Shown: positions 42,684-55,998 of the stretch, piece by piece
Layout of the letters: every line of letters begins with the position of its first letter
Position numbering within the stretch: position 1 is the first letter of the stretch
NCBI GenBank assembly: GCA_035771175.1
Contig: CM069604.1
Location: 16,989,115 to 17,053,114 of the forward strand
Reading direction: 5' to 3'
Source: Paratinospora sagittata
Taxonomy: Eukaryota > Streptophyta > Magnoliopsida > Ranunculales > Menispermaceae
Length of the DNA stretch: 64,000 bases
Translations under genes and position numbers: made by a program
The notes under the pieces: model-generated
Seen by the model: the letters and a program-made list of their open reading frames with translations, nothing else
The model's database searches: none
What the model was told of the DNA's origin: nothing

Positions 42684-45362
42684 TGTAATGCTCGTACCTT
42701 AGGATGACGTTATTTTGACCCGTAGAGTACCCGTATACGTATGCGTATGCGTATTTGATGCTTGACGCATGTTGGTTCGAGTGTCTTTGCATGCTTTTAA
42801 GTTGTTTAATGTGTGCGTAAAGTCTCGAAATGATCGGAGACCCAATCGGCGTCAAAAACAATGTTTTCGATTAGTGGAGCTCGCTTCATGGAGTAAGAAT
42901 TTTTTGTCACCGATTACATCAATTACTTGATCTCTTAGATCCGTGGTCCGATTGGGCTGAAATTTTGTAAGATTATTCTCCTATGATAGATCTTCATTAT
43001 GACGATGAAGATCATGATCGAAGCTGTCTACTGTGACGTATAAGACTCCAAACATTGTTTCTTGGATTTGTGGATTTTCTTGCAAAATTTTGATCAAACG
43101 GTTGGATCTCACAATTCCACTGTTGGATTGAGCTAAAATTTTACCAGAATGCTGGTAACTGACTCATAAAACTTTTGAACTGGTAAGATGTTAAATTGGT
43201 GAGTCACTTGCAAGAAATTAATTATCTAAGTGCAAGTAATTGTAGCAGAAAAACTGTTCCTTTTATTTAAGTGTATTTTTTTCATGTGGGCCCAAAACTT
43301 TTCTATAAAGGCAACCAACTCGTTTTTTTTAGCTCATTTGCTCATTTTCACTTAGAAAAGAGTTTAAGGAGCTTGGAGAGGAGAAAAAGAAGGGAAAAGG
43401 AGAAAAGGGAGAGAAGTTAGGGTTTTTTGCCCAAAAATCACCCAAGGTAATCAAATCTTCCTCATTCTTTCTCATTTTTCTTCCTTCTATCACTTTCCTT
43501 CATGCATACAAACTGATTTTCAACCTAGGGTTTCTATGAATCCCGGATTTTAAGGGTCCTTGACCTAGGGTTTACTTGTTTAGGCCATTTTATGCTTATT
43601 TTTTAATGTTAATGACCTTCCCTAACCTCAATCAACACCTAATGAGTGTTTTTCACCCATAAATCACAAAATTTAAGGAGGGTCGTGGAAAACCATTGTT
43701 AGACTTAGGTCTTGGAATTGAGATATGTTAATCTAGAGTGTGTTGGGAGTCTATAAATGGTAAAACCCCCAATTTCTAACAAGAAATTGGTGGGGTTTCA
43801 TGGATTTGACCTAAACTAAGATTTTGACCTAGGGTTTCCTATTTCAAATTGCATGTGATTTGTATGAAATGCATGGGTAAATGTGGTGGTATGACACTCT
43901 AATTTACTGATTTTGATTAATGGAAACCTTATTGTGGTGTAATTTTGGCCTAGGCCATGTAATTTGGCAATTCCATGTGATTTGGTGATTTCCATGTAAT
44001 TTGGGGATTTTGCCCAAATTGGGGATTTTGACTTGGACTTAGTCAATTGATGAAATTGACTTGATAGTTAGTCAAATTTACCCTTAATATAATTGAATGT
44101 CATGTATTATAGTGTTTTGATCAAGGGGGATCAACCTATTGCATTCAATTTGGGTTATGTATAGTTTAAATTGGTATTAAATGATTGAATTGGGCAATAT
44201 GGAAATTGACTCATGGGTATAATCATTTTAGGAACTTAATTGGCTATGAAATTGGGTTTAAACATGGATATTTAGCACTATGGACTGATTTTCAATAATG
44301 TGTATAAACCATGTTTCATGTAGGGATTTGAATTGATTTGAGTAACCCAAATAGGCCAATTGGGGATTTGAAGTGCTTGAGGTGATTGTGGTCATCCTAG
44401 TGCTTTATTGGATCAGATCGGATTGGATTGGCTAGGTCTAGCCAATCAAGAGTAAGTGTTTCCTTACTTGTTGTCTTCTATATGTGGCATTGTAGTATAG
44501 AATGATTTTAAATGCTTACCTAATATAGTATGCATGACTTAAATGTTCTATGAAATGTATTTGAGCATAGTCTAATAGGGTTGCAATTGGGTTGAGTCTC
44601 TTAGCTGGGATTTTCTTTAGGGAATCTCGTGAGTCTAGTGATGATCCCTAATTGTGGACCTGGCAGAGGATTTTTATGGGTTGTGTATGTTAGGATTCGC
44701 CTAGGCATAGTATTTGTCTTGGTGGGCGAACCCTATGGTTCATACAATCCTAGAAATTCTAATAGAATACGGGTAAGAGATCAATCGGGCGATGGGTGTC
44801 GCGCACTCAGACCCTTGTATTGATTCTTACTAGGAGGTGTTTAGGATTGCATGAGCATGTCATAAATGATATGCATTGTTTTGATATGACATGATGCATT
44901 ATATTGAGCATGTATGTAACCTTGATTATATCCATGATATTTAAACTGTTTTAATGATCTTGAATGGTTTTACTTAAATGCATATATATGTTGCCCCTTG
45001 TAAAGAACATTCACTGAGCTTGTTGTAGCTCACCCCTCACTCTTATCCTTTCAGGTTCGGATAGGAAGGGGAAGGGAAAGGCTTAGCTGCGAGGCATTTC
45101 CCAACATTTTGTGACGTAGGTGTTAGTACTTTTTAGTATTTATTTTGATAAATTGTACTATGTAACACCTAATACTTATACTTAACACTTAGATGGGTTG
45201 TAATCATGGTTAAGTATTATTTTGTATATTTGACATTGTGGACTTAGAAAAAAAAAAATTATGGTTGTCATTTGTGTAAGTTTTTACAATAATGATTTTA
45301 TTATTTCCATATGTCTTGATATAAGTTTGGGGATTATGGTTGTTATTGGAAGGCTGACGGGA

Positions 45363-48207
45363 TGTGGCGACCCCGCACCCCGAACCACCAACCCCACAGG
45401 GAATGACGTGCGGAATGTCGGGGCGGGACGCCCGACGTAGGCATCTCCAACCACTCCTCAACCCCCGTGAGGTGGTTGAGACCCTACGAGCCTTATCCCA
45501 AACAACGACATAATATAAAAAGGTACTAAAGAAAACTACCAACCATATTAATCATCCAAGACAAAAGATAATCCATAAAAATGAACTATAAATAAAACCA
45601 TAATCCCTACAGTCCATCAAGATGGACATACACATAAAGTCCAAAACCATGGGTACAAAAAACCTTCATATGCCCACATAGTCTATCTAATAATTTCCAA
45701 CTCACCCATACTACAATGTGGTAAGTGTTATAATTACATAGTCCAAAATATAATACATCATAATTTAAAACACAGTTCAATCAAAATGCCTTTTAACTCA
45801 CATCGAGGCCTTGGATTTTCTCACCGGCAAGGCCCTCAAGATATGACTACTCATTTGCCCTTATTCAGGACAGAAGGACTTGAAAGAGGACAATGAGGGT
45901 GAGCCAACAGTGCCCAGTGAATAGAATTCAAATATGCTATCAATACTCATCAATAAATATCATGTATGCATATCAATGTGTAGCATGATTAAAAGCTCAT
46001 AACATATAGATATCAAGCATTTACAAAAAGTTCGATGCAAGTAAAAGCTTATCAATTTGGATCCACATTCCACATGCATTGGGGTTACTAGTGCATGTCT
46101 ATTTCACCGTACCGTTCTCATCCCCAATCATGTTGATTTGGTGTTACTAGTGCACGTCTATTTCACTGTACCCTTCTCATCCTCAAATATTTCCTTTCTA
46201 AAACCCTCCTATGACAAAGTTAAGTCTCCCTATTAGCCAGATAGATGGGCCCAACCAAAGTTATAAGGTTTTCTCAAATTAATGCATCATTCAAAACATT
46301 AGAACACATTCATGCTTTCAACATACAATGTATATAAGTGATATGATGGCATAAAAGAAATAATCATAAATGTAGTCTACTCACAACCAAGCCTCGCGAG
46401 AGTATCTAACCAGACACGGACACCAAATCGAATCAACCCAATCAAGGTCCTGAAACATTCATCAATATCCAACCATACATTACTTCATATGCTCAATCAC
46501 ATAGACATTACACATCAACCCTAAATCAGCCCATATATAGACAATAGGCCTAAATCCCATCTAATCCCATCATTCAACTCAAATCACATGACTTAGGCCT
46601 CTAATGCATAGTTCTCATTCATAAACCATTCAATTAATCAAAAATAATGATTTTCAATTCCTTAGGCATAAACATGCCCAAATTGGGGAATTTGATCACA
46701 AGAAGGCCTAACCCATGACATGGTCACAACCACCTAATCAGTAGCATAATCAAACCTAATCATGCTTAATTAGACATAAATTGCATCAATTTAATTATTC
46801 TAGGCCAAAAGCATCAAAAGCCCTAAAATATGAAATTTTCCATACTTAGGCCATATTGCTTATTTACACTAGGTCACCATGTTCAGCCATGTATATCACT
46901 AATTTTGCATCATGGGTTCATCAACAATGGCCACTAGGTCAACATAGTCGACATGCAAGCTATTTGGAAATGTCTAAGTTCATATTCTAGATTTAGGTCT
47001 AATACAAACAACCCTACCAATTTTCCATTTAATGTTCTGTTCGGATGTATCAAGCTGCCAACAGAAATATTTAATTACAAAATCAACCATACCGATTGAA
47101 GTATGTTAAGAAACAAACCTTCTGTCCAAAAAGAAGCTCAATTCAACGGTGGACCGAAGAGATAAGATTCTTTGATGAACATATCTCTAATCAGACGATT
47201 TCTCCTTTCCTGCTACAAATACCTGAACTCATATGACAATATTACACAAAATACCTAACCCATGAACATCTCAACCGTTCATAATGCAGAAAGATCAGTT
47301 GTGAACCATCTTCTGAAATATAATATCCATCCAACGGTAGATTTAGGAGATCTATCAGTTTGATCTAAACTTCGCGAGAAATCTAGACTTTCCCACCAGC
47401 TTTTTTTGGGAGGTTATATCTCTCAGAAGAAAACTCCATTCAAGGTCTCCACCAACCAGAATGAATAACCATAAGATATGAACTGGTTGACAAAGTTTGA
47501 GCTCAATCCGACTATATATCACCAAGATCCAACTCTTTGATGAAAACGTTGCTGAGACTTCCCTCAAAGCAACTCCCTCTTTCTTTCTCTTCTTTCCTTT
47601 CGCTTCTTTTTTCCTTTCCCTCCACTCATCTCACTCTCTAGGACTTCCTTAGAAAAGAGAAGTGGGGCATGGGACACTTGTCCACTTTCATGAACCAACT
47701 TGACATGTGTTGGAGAAGAGAAATGGGGCATGGAACACTTGTCCACTCTAATGCACCAATTTCACATGTGCTCTCATGCACCAACTTGACATGTGTTGGA
47801 GAAGAGAAATGGGGCATGAGACACTTGTCCATTCTCATGCACCAACTTGACATGTGTTGGTCTCATACTACCCATACCGACCACATATACTTTAACCAAT
47901 CTCATGCTTCCATGTATTTTAATGTCCAATCCATCTAATACACCAAATTTTCATTCTCATTAATCCTTTTATTCAATCAATCCTAACCCATATCAATTCA
48001 TGGTTTAATGAGCCCATGTATTATACTTTAATGTAACACGACTCGTAGACAATTTATAATGTACACATTTATATACATTATTGAGCATCAAATATACAAA
48101 CATTAAACAACCACCAAACAAACACCAAACATATCAAGGCAAACACAGAGTTTGGGCAAAATGCAATTGGGTAATGGGCTAGATGAAATGATTTTTGGGG
48201 CGTCACA
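45363..48207 (-). mobile_element. Solo LTR on the minus strand, target duplication CGGGA
   Basis: On the minus strand it runs TGTGACGCCCCAAAAATC ... GTGCGGGGTCGCCACA, 2845 bp. CGGGA stands at 45358-45362 and again at 48208-48212. The start is typical of Tekay-type LTRs. Its 3' end (45363-45480) is GC-rich, with a hairpin CAACCACTCCTCA / TGAGGTGGTTG. No internal region remains. Confidence 0.93.
47656..47860. repeat. Minisatellite of about 59 bp in the solo LTR
   Basis: TGGGGCATGGGACACTTGTCC begins at about 47664, 47723 and 47809, each followed by CACCAACTTGACATGTGTTGG-type sequence. The middle unit has an extra internal duplication of about 28 bp. Frames in this stretch follow the repeat. Confidence 0.8.
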
Positions 48208-48286
48208 CGGGATGTCGGGTGTATCGAGGGAGAATATACTCGGGGTTCCGTGCCGGTCATGATGTCGCAGATAGTGGGTCGTGACA

Positions 48287-48354
48287 CTAAAAATCTATCA
48301 AATTAACATGAAAACTAACTGCTAAGACTTAACTTATCAAATTCCCCCAAACTT
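48287..48354 (-). repeat. Athila-2 3' LTR remnant and polypurine tract
   Basis: On the minus strand CTAAGTTTGGGGGAATT precedes TGATAAGTTAAGTC, the LTR start also seen at 918 and 60820. The LTR is cut after 53 bp by the Tekay-type LTR end. Confidence 0.85.
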
Positions 48355-49179
48355 AGACTTTGATTGTCCCGAGCAAAAAGAAAAATGAAAGTTGATCAAA
48401 CAAACTTCTCTCATATTCCAAAATGAACAAGATTTAACTTGCAAAATGAGTTTTCATGATCTCAAAGACAACATACATTCCATACAACACAGCTCAGGGA
48501 AAACTTCGAAAGTTTAAACTTGTTGTCTAGAATTTCAATATGCATAGCATTGCATTCTCTTCTATCCTCATTGACAAATAAGCACAAGAAATCATTCACA
48601 TGACCACTCATAAATTATACAGACCAATGCAAGCAAGATAAGAATATAATCTCAACAAAACAAAACATGAACTTCATATGCTTGTTTTTCACACTCCTCT
48701 CTACTAATGTAGGACTCACACCAATTAAGATCAATAGGACTTTGTTAGTTTTTAATGTAAGGCTAAGGTTAAGGGTTTGATAACATAGATAACATTAAGC
48801 TCAATACAGCCAAAACATCTTTTATACATAGCACCTTTTTAAACATCTCATGCCTTACAAAATGAACCATCACATTACCCTTTACATTCCCCCAAACTTA
48901 TTCAATTCACTCATTTATGAAGAACTGTACTTTTTCTTTTTCTTTTTATTTTTTTCTTCATTTTTGTTTTTCTTCTTTTTCATATATTTTGAACCATGTT
49001 GATCTTTTCTCATCACCTTCCCATACATTCTCATTCCATAGCACATTTACACATAAATTCCCATGAAAACGACCCAACCCATTACAATTCATCTACTTTA
49101 AAGAGTTAAGGGTGCAAGGGTGAAAAACAAGAGAATATCAATCAAAGGCCTTGGCTAATCAATTTAGGTGACAAAGAAT
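48355..49179 (-). other. Athila-2 3' non-coding region (distal part)
   Basis: No gene. On the minus strand it has TAAGTTTGGGGGAATG (48887-48901), an internal polypurine-like motif matching that at 13901 in Athila-1, and a purine-rich stretch (48925-48985). Confidence 0.65.
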
Positions 49180-49190
49180 AGTATATAAGG

Positions 49191-49310
49191 GGGGTTTTGG
49201 AAAATTAACCTTGATAATTTTTTTATTTAAGAAATTCCCATGTACAATAAACAATTTTGGAATCTACCCTAGTTGGACCGGTCAACAGTTGTTGACCTAG
49301 TCCAACAGGG
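49191..49310 (+). repeat. MULE left terminal inverted repeat
   Basis: It begins GGGGTTTTGGAAAATTAACC and ends GTCCAACAGGG. The inner part contains the palindrome-like GGTCAACAGTTGTTGACC. Confidence 0.93.
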
Positions 49311-49340
49311 CATCTTTTTTTTTTTTTTTTCTTTTTTTTC

Positions 49341-49495
49341 GTTTAGAAGCGCCATTTGAAAAGGAGACTTTAAAAGTCGCCTTTTGAAAATGCGCTTCTA
49401 AACAAAAAAAAGGAAGAAACTGTAAAATAAGAGTTGCCTTCATAGAAAGGTGTCTTTAAGAGACGCCTTTTGAGAAGGCGCTTCTAAGCCAATAA
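49341..49495. repeat. Left subterminal hairpins of the MULE
   Basis: GTTTAGAAGCGCC (49341) to GCGCTTCTAAAC (49403) folds back almost fully with arms of about 31 bp. A second unit at about 49437-49492 (GGTGTCTTTAAGAGACGCC, GAAGGCGCTTCTAA) repeats the theme. A long T tract (49316-49340) precedes it. Confidence 0.8.
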
Positions 49496-49751
49496 TTAAA
49501 AAAAAACACTTTTGACATTAGTCCAAACAAAGCTTGTATATATACCTGTTACAAATGCATAAAACCTGTTACAATCATATATACTTGTGTATAAATAGTC
49601 CAAACAAAACTTCAAGTTTATAATTACAACAAAATTAAATGTAATACATGATATAATTTGACAAGTATCAAAAGACTTTTCCAGTCTTCAAAAGTTTGAA
49701 GGTATTTAACACAATAGGAAAACAAAAATAACCTAGAAAATACTGCATTCA

Positions 49752-51950
49752 TCATGTTCCACACCTAGGTTTCTTTCTAACACGACGAGGACTATCAGCT
49801 ATTTGTTGTGCCATAATTGTCGGTTCTTGTGTCACTTGGCTTACTTGGGAAGGACCGTCAAAGTGAACCTTTTCAACCACATGTTCAGCAACTTGCGATG
49901 GGTCAATGACACCATGATCTACATGCTCAATATGTCCTCTGGTCCTACCATGTCCACGTCCTCGTCCTCTCCCACGAGGCCTCCCTCTCCCCCGTCCCCA
50001 TCCACATCCTCGTCCCCATCCCTATCCCCGTCCTCGTGCTCTCTCTGCAACATTAACATCAACTTGCTCATCATGTACTGCAATCTCATCTCGTTCATCA
50101 TGCACATGGGCTTCATCACTGATAGGAGAAGGAGCATATTCATGTGCCTCATCAGGTATGTGTGTCTCATCACGTACATGTGTCTCCATACTAATAGGAG
50201 AAGGGACATATCCATGTGCCTCATCAGATATATGTGTCTCATCATGTACATGTGTCTCATCAACAACAGGAGAAGGGACAATCCATCAAATGGATCATAT
50301 GCCTCAGATGGTGAAGATGGTAGCTATGGTGACGGGGCAACTGCCTCAGCATGTAATTTTGGAGCATGATATTCTTCATGCGGTTGACTTGATTCCATTT
50401 TTCTTCCTTTAAAGACAAAACATGCAAATATATCAAATAAATGCAATGATTTTATTACAATATGATATTAAAAGTCTGAAAAGATTTTTGCATCGACTAT
50501 ACGTACCATGTCTTGGAATAGCACCCCACGCCGACTGATGCACCGTCTAGTAATAAATCGATACCAGTGTATATATTCATTATGATTACCCATGCATTGC
50601 TCACAAATTGCTAATGTATCATGCCTATAATCCCAATCACCAATATACTGCAAATGATGAGGATGCCAATCAAAACCCCTACGACCTCTCAAGTTTATCT
50701 TGTGAAGTGCCACTTCAGGATTACATGCGTCCGGGAGTTGTTGTTGCATGCCAAACTGTCGCAATACTCAATTAGGACGGTGCCATTCTATTATATGAAA
50801 ACATATCAACGGTGCAATTATCCGCCATAAAACTTGATCATTTAAACAATATAGAGGCAATGACGATATGATTTCTTGAGTATATGGTTGCCAATTAACC
50901 TATAATTATAAATTAGACGAGTTAGTCCTTCTAAAAATGCCACATATTTTTAAGAGATCAAATCATAATATTACCTGGTCCCATCTTTGCATGTCGAAAG
51001 CCTCACGATACGTAAGAAAACATGAGTAGATACTTCGGTGGTACACAATGCATCTCTTCATCTACACATTAAATATAATAAGATTAATGTAAGCAATTAA
51101 TGGAATATGATAATTTAAAAAAAAATGCATGTTCCCATAAATATACATTAAATCCTATTTTTGCATGTACATACCGGATTCCAAGTGGGGGTAATGGAAC
51201 TCCATCTCCAATGGGATTGATCTCTGCTTTTCGACCTCGGCGCGGTGCAATGAATGGGAAGCGATCCCAAGCCCATAACTGAAGCAATAACATTGGCCCA
51301 GACATCTGACGAGCAGCTTTATGAGACGCCTTGCATAACTCTGTATATAGCCACGCCAAACAAGCACTACCCCAGCTATATTGACCAGCAACGTCAAAGT
51401 CCTCCAACAATGGAAAAACATCAAATTCACTTTATTATTTGACTTATCTGAGAACAAAGATCTGCCCATCAATTGCAATATATAAGCACGTGCATACCGC
51501 TTTACATCAACATCATTAGCATACTCATCCAACCCTCTAAACTGCGATGCAAGCACCTTAAGCCGTAAACGACATCCTGTCAAATTGCTTCGTATTGGCC
51601 TAAAACCCAATAAAGCTCACATACATCTTCCCATCGAATATCTGTAGTTCCTGTGATGGGTTTGACTTCCACTAGCAAACCTAGTTGTATTGCTACATGC
51701 TCCAAAGTGATTGTACACTCTCCCACTTGCATATGAAAGGTGCGTGTCTCAGGTCACCATCTTTCTACTAAGGCTGTTACCAAATGTCAATCTAATGCAA
51801 TAAATCCAACCCTTGCAACACCATAAAAATCTGATCGCACCAAATAAGGTACAATCCTCACCTGAAGTGGTAGTGGAATGGTACGATGTACAACGACATC
51901 CTGTCGTCTCAAACGTAGCAATTGCGGCACCTGTATAACACAATTCAAAC
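49752..51950 (-). pseudogene. Plant mobile domain (PMD) gene of the MULE, multi-exon, broken
   Basis: The first exon reads YGVARVGFIALD, stop, HLVTALVERW, stop, PETRTFHMQVGECTITLEHVAIQLGL, then SQFRGLDEYA and, in another frame, FDVAGQYSWGSACLAWLY and LLQLWAWDRFPFIAP. This is the PMD fold shared with MAIN-like proteins. Further exons follow at about 51064-50976 (CIVYHRSIYSCFLTYREAFDM, then a GT donor) and 50897 onward (VLRQFGMQQQLPDAC, NINLRGRRGFDW-like). The last part has Asp/Glu-Thr-His repeats and an RG-rich tail ending RKKPRCGT at 49752. In-frame stops lie at 51787-51789 and 51754-51756. The function of PMD in transposons is unsettled. Confidence 0.85.
49790..50281 (-). pseudogene. Acidic-His repeats and RG-rich tail of the PMD protein
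   Basis: In the PMD frame this reads repeats of DETHVHDETHISDEAH followed by YVPSPIS or YAPSPIS, two to three rounds. Next comes a Gly/Arg-rich run (GRGRGRPRGRGRGRGHGR) and PSQVAEHVVEKVHFDGPSQV. One TAG interrupts the RG part. RG tails often bind nucleic acid; that is inference here. The DNA is a GTG/CAT-rich minisatellite that opens other frames. Confidence 0.75.
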
Positions 51951-52229
51951 AATTCATAAACAAGACAAATTCTTCAGAAGAAAGTACATTTTATATTTTA
52001 TCCATAGCAGACATAAAAAAAATATATTTTATATTTTATACCTACTCATCCCAAGCAACGTACGAGCAATGACGACTCTGCATAGATAATACAGAGTAAT
52101 TAGACGGACCTGGATCCATGTTGGTCACCCTGTCAAATCGACAAAGAAGCATAAGTGCACTTAATGAATGTAAAATAATAGATAAATGTAACACACAATA
52201 GGTAATGTTAATATATGTAACAACAAAGG

Positions 52230-54963
52230 AAAAACACACTTAAAAAATTAACCTGTTGGTTCGGTAGTGGATTAGAAGATTTCCCTTTATCTTTTTGGTT
52301 GCAATTTCTACGATTATGGCCTTGTTGTTTACATATGTCACACAATATTTTCTTTTTTGGCTCTCTCCAGCCCATTTCAGTTCGTATTCTTGTTGACTTT
52401 GGTCTACCACGTAAACGCATTTGCATAGGATTGGGGAGTAGCACTAATGGAGGATTAGGCGATGGCCAATAATATTCAGGTTGAATCGCATGGAAAGGAG
52501 GCTCGTAGTACTTAATGTATTTATCCAAGTGATAATACTCTTCAATGAATTGCCAATTATTTATGCGCACGTGGGAACATGCAGCAATCACATGTGAGCA
52601 TGGGATGCCATAACATTAGAACTTGTTACACGTGCATGAACATGTCTTAAGATTAACAACTTGTTTGTTGCTACCCCTGCTCATGTACGAGCCATGCTCG
52701 GTAGTTGTTACCTCAAACTCCTCATTAACAAGATTAAACTCTGTAACCCGGTGTGCACCGGACTTAGCTTCATACTTCCTCATTTTTAGCATGCAATATG
52801 TAGTATATCGGTTCCCATTTTCTTTTGATGTCTTAGCCTCGACTAATCGTGTTCTGAAGTATTGCACACATCGATAAAAGGTTAATTGTACCAATGCTAT
52901 AATCGGTAACGAGCGCGCACCCTTAAGTGTATTGTTGACGGATTATACATTCAAACAACATAGAAAGTTATAAGTCTACAATGTACTCATACAATACATA
53001 TAATAAGTGTCAAATACAAAACATCATACCTACAACGTTTGTTGTCATTATACCATATCGATGACCGCCATCATATGCCTGAGTCCATTTATGGACATCA
53101 ATGTTGTTGAAATAACTCAAACATTGGTCATTTATCTTCTTAGCAGCGATCATGAACTTGTCAAACTTATGTGGCTGATGTTGTCTTCCAGCTCTATCAA
53201 TCATTTCCTTCAAATTTGACTTTCAAAATTTGTCATTGAAGTTGCTACACAAATGCCTCAAACAAAATCGATGACGTGCTAAGGGTTCCTTCCATCCAAC
53301 ATTCGAATGATTTATAACTGTTATAATTCCTCCATGACAATTTGAGATCAAACATATGCAATGCCTCTGAGTAACTCGTCGCCTCAAGTGACGTAAGAAC
53401 CATGCCCAACTATTTGCTGACTATTCTTCCACAAGTGCTTATGCTAGTGGAAAAATACGGCTATTCGAATCAATCCCCGTAGCAACCAAGAGTTTACCTC
53501 GATACTTGCCATATAAGAAAGTCTCATTAATTTGAATGATAGGTCTACAATGTTTGAAACCTTCAATGGAAGCACCAAAAGCCCAAAAAACAAGCAAAAA
53601 CGTCCTCTCATTTAGTTCACGCCTTTCTAGTGGGTTTCGTGGGTTATCCAAATGGTCCCATGCAATTTGGCAACTTGGGTTTGTTTGTTTTAACCCTTCA
53701 AACCACTTAGGTAGCTTTTTGTATGATTCATCCTAATCGCCAAAAACATGGGCAATAGCTTTTTGTTTTTGCATCCCATACCTTCATATAGTGCACCTCG
53801 TACCCATACTTATTTTTTATTACTTGTTGTAGTACAGCTACAGACGTGCTCGGGTCTTCTTGCACTATGCTTTGAATTTCATGAGATATCAAAGGGGAAT
53901 CTAATGAGAATTCCCTTGAGAAATCATTGCATACATACAAGTGTGTGTAGGAGTATCTTGAGTAATTTTAAAAAGATTATGGGACTTACGCTTGCAAGCA
54001 AGCAATCTCCATTTGCATCCTTCAGCCCATTTTTTGCACTTAATCACCCACAAATTCGACTTAGAATTTTGAACAATAAATTGTTGATGCTTATGAATTG
54101 CATGTCGCTTTACCGCATATTGTAAGTCTTCCTTATTACTGAAGCATAATCCTTTATGCAACTCTGCTGCCTCATCCAGTATTCCAACATTAGGCATCTC
54201 CGAGTCAACAGGTAATGTTGCCAATATTTCTGCATCTGATTGTAAGTACATTGAGAGATCTCCTCACCCTCTTCTGCAACCTCTTTATCATGCACATCGA
54301 CGAACTCTTCCTCATGCACATCAACAAACTCTTCATCAGATGCTTCTTGAAAATCATTAATCGAGTAATCTAGCTCATGAATGATGCCTTGGACAGCATC
54401 AACCTCATAAACAGTGTCAAACCTTCCTTGGTTGCAATTATTGGGATGAGGATTAGTTTCATCATTACCCCCTTCGTCTCTTGGTGTAAGTGCAACTTCA
54501 TATTCACCTAGAGAATTGTAATGAAAAGACACTTGTGTAGAGGGGCAAGAGTAACTTCTTGAGATAAATGGGGCACATCCAATGATATTGTCATTAGTTC
54601 TCGCACGACTACGTCCACAAATATCTCCACAGTATTAGGTTGTCGCAACGTAGACACCATTTGAAACATCAACCTTACGTTGTGGTCATTCGTGAGTGCA
54701 AGGGGCACGAACATGAGTGCAAGGGGCACGAATGTGATAGTATCACCTGGTCTCACTATAGGTAATCGATGCACCATATCCAATCGTGAGGGTAGATGAT
54801 CAATTGATAGGACATCACATATTGACACTTCTAGTTCATCAAGGCCAATATTATTCCTCACAGTTACACCCGTTGTTAGTGGACAATTATATTTAATTCC
54901 ATTGGCACCATGCACAATGCTTCCATTCATAAAGATAAGCACGGTCACAATTCTTTCATCCAT
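52230..54963 (-). pseudogene. MULE transposase (MuDR family), broken
   Basis: ATG at 54963 opens MDERIVTVLIFMNGS, an N-terminal region common in MuDR-type proteins, followed by an acidic linker (EEFVDVHEEEFVDVHD). The DNA-binding domain reads GLCFSNKEDLQYAVKRHAI and EGCKWRLLACKRKSHNLFKI (54190-53945). The MULE catalytic domain has FKHCRPIIQINETFLYGKY and GIDSNSRIFPLA, then LISNCHGGI. Both visible catalytic Asp positions are Asn (53526-53528 and 53340-53342). A SWIM zinc finger (KTCSCTCNKF ... PCSHVIAACSH, one TAA inside) and a zinc knuckle CDICKQQGHNRRNC (52301-52342) close it. Several frameshifts make it inactive. Confidence 0.93.
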
Positions 54964-55769
54964 TGAATAGCCAATCTATATCAAACATTCACACCCAAAG
55001 GACTCAAACAAATAAGTTCAACATATTTGCATCAAATAGAAAATAATTATTCTATTCCATATTTTAAATTAATAAATTTATGCCAAAAAAGAGCTTGCTA
55101 GAACAATATATAGATAAAGAACAACTTTATAGTATCTATAATGTCGTCATTTTCCTCCACAAAGTAGTATGATTGATAGTTTCAAAAAAGAGATGAATCT
55201 ACAAAGATAGTGTATAAAGTTTAATATATTTTAACTTTATTGGGGAAAAGGGGCAACATGCCCTTATAATAAAGAACCCACGTGAAGCCTACAGAGGTCT
55301 CTCTTGTACTAGATATGCATAAAAAATTGCTTCTTGGCCTTTTGGGTCTCTCCAATCCTAGTAATTCTTTTAAGCAACTTTTTAAAACAAAAAACAGAGC
55401 ATAATAAAAGAATAGATACAACTTCCATTTCAAAGAGTCAAAGGGTCCTCTGTTTTGACAAATAAAAGAAAATCACCTCTTACTTTAATAAATAAGTGAG
55501 ATATAGAGCACGTTTGATTCAATACATTTTTTTTTTTCAATTCAATACAATTAATTTACACAATATCTTCACCTTTTTTACATCTAATAAGAAATTTAAG
55601 AAGTACTTGAAAATAGTGAAATTAACTTTCAAGGCAATTAAAAAATTGCATAAATATTTGATAAATAAATTTAAGATCACCCCCTTACTTCATTAAGTAA
55701 ATATTCGATAATATCAAAGTGTTGAATGGGTGAAACTCCCTACTTATTTCCTACTACCCATTATTCACT
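54964..55769. other. MULE region upstream of the transposase
   Basis: AT-rich DNA without a gene. It presumably holds the 5' leader or an intron of the transposase gene. I see no clear promoter motif. Confidence 0.5.
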
Positions 55770-55998
55770 ACAGAAAATCTAGCATCACAAGAAAAATCTA
55801 GCATTACAAGAAAAACATTCTCTTAATTATTATGTTTCATAAAGTCTCTTCACTACAGAAAATCTAGCATCAGAAGAAAAACATTCTCTTAATTATTCTA
55901 TTTCATAAAATCTAGCATCATAGAAAATTTTCACTATAAAAAATTTAGCATTATAAGAAGAAAATCTAGCATTACAAGAAAAATCTAGCATTTCTGTT
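55770..55998. repeat. Short repeat AAATCTAGCAT
   Basis: AAATCTAGCAT or a one-base variant occurs seven times within about 230 bp, separated by CACTACAGAA, ACAAGAAAA and TTCTCTTAATTATT segments. It looks like a decayed minisatellite. Confidence 0.75.

Larger units (their letters stand above)
42684..48286 (+). mobile_element. Tekay/Del-type 3' LTR, split by a solo LTR
   Basis: It starts TGTAATGCTCGTACC and ends AGTGGGTCGTGACA at 48286. The insert at 45363-48207 divides it; without it the LTR is about 2.75 kb. It holds purine-rich tracts near 43380 and AGGGTTT motifs. The right end abuts a cut Athila LTR (CTAAAAATC), so this element probably inserted into Athila-2. The small frames inside it are not genes. 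Confidence 0.85.

Noticed and set aside
47638..47938. Frames on both strands in the 59-bp minisatellite
   Set aside because: Repeated peptide simply mirrors the DNA repeat inside a solo LTR.
49919..50281. Minus-strand Met/His-rich 120-codon frame
   Set aside because: It is a shifted reading of the PMD C-terminal repeat. The frame giving DETHVHDETH, the RG tail and RKKPRCGT joins on to the PMD exons.
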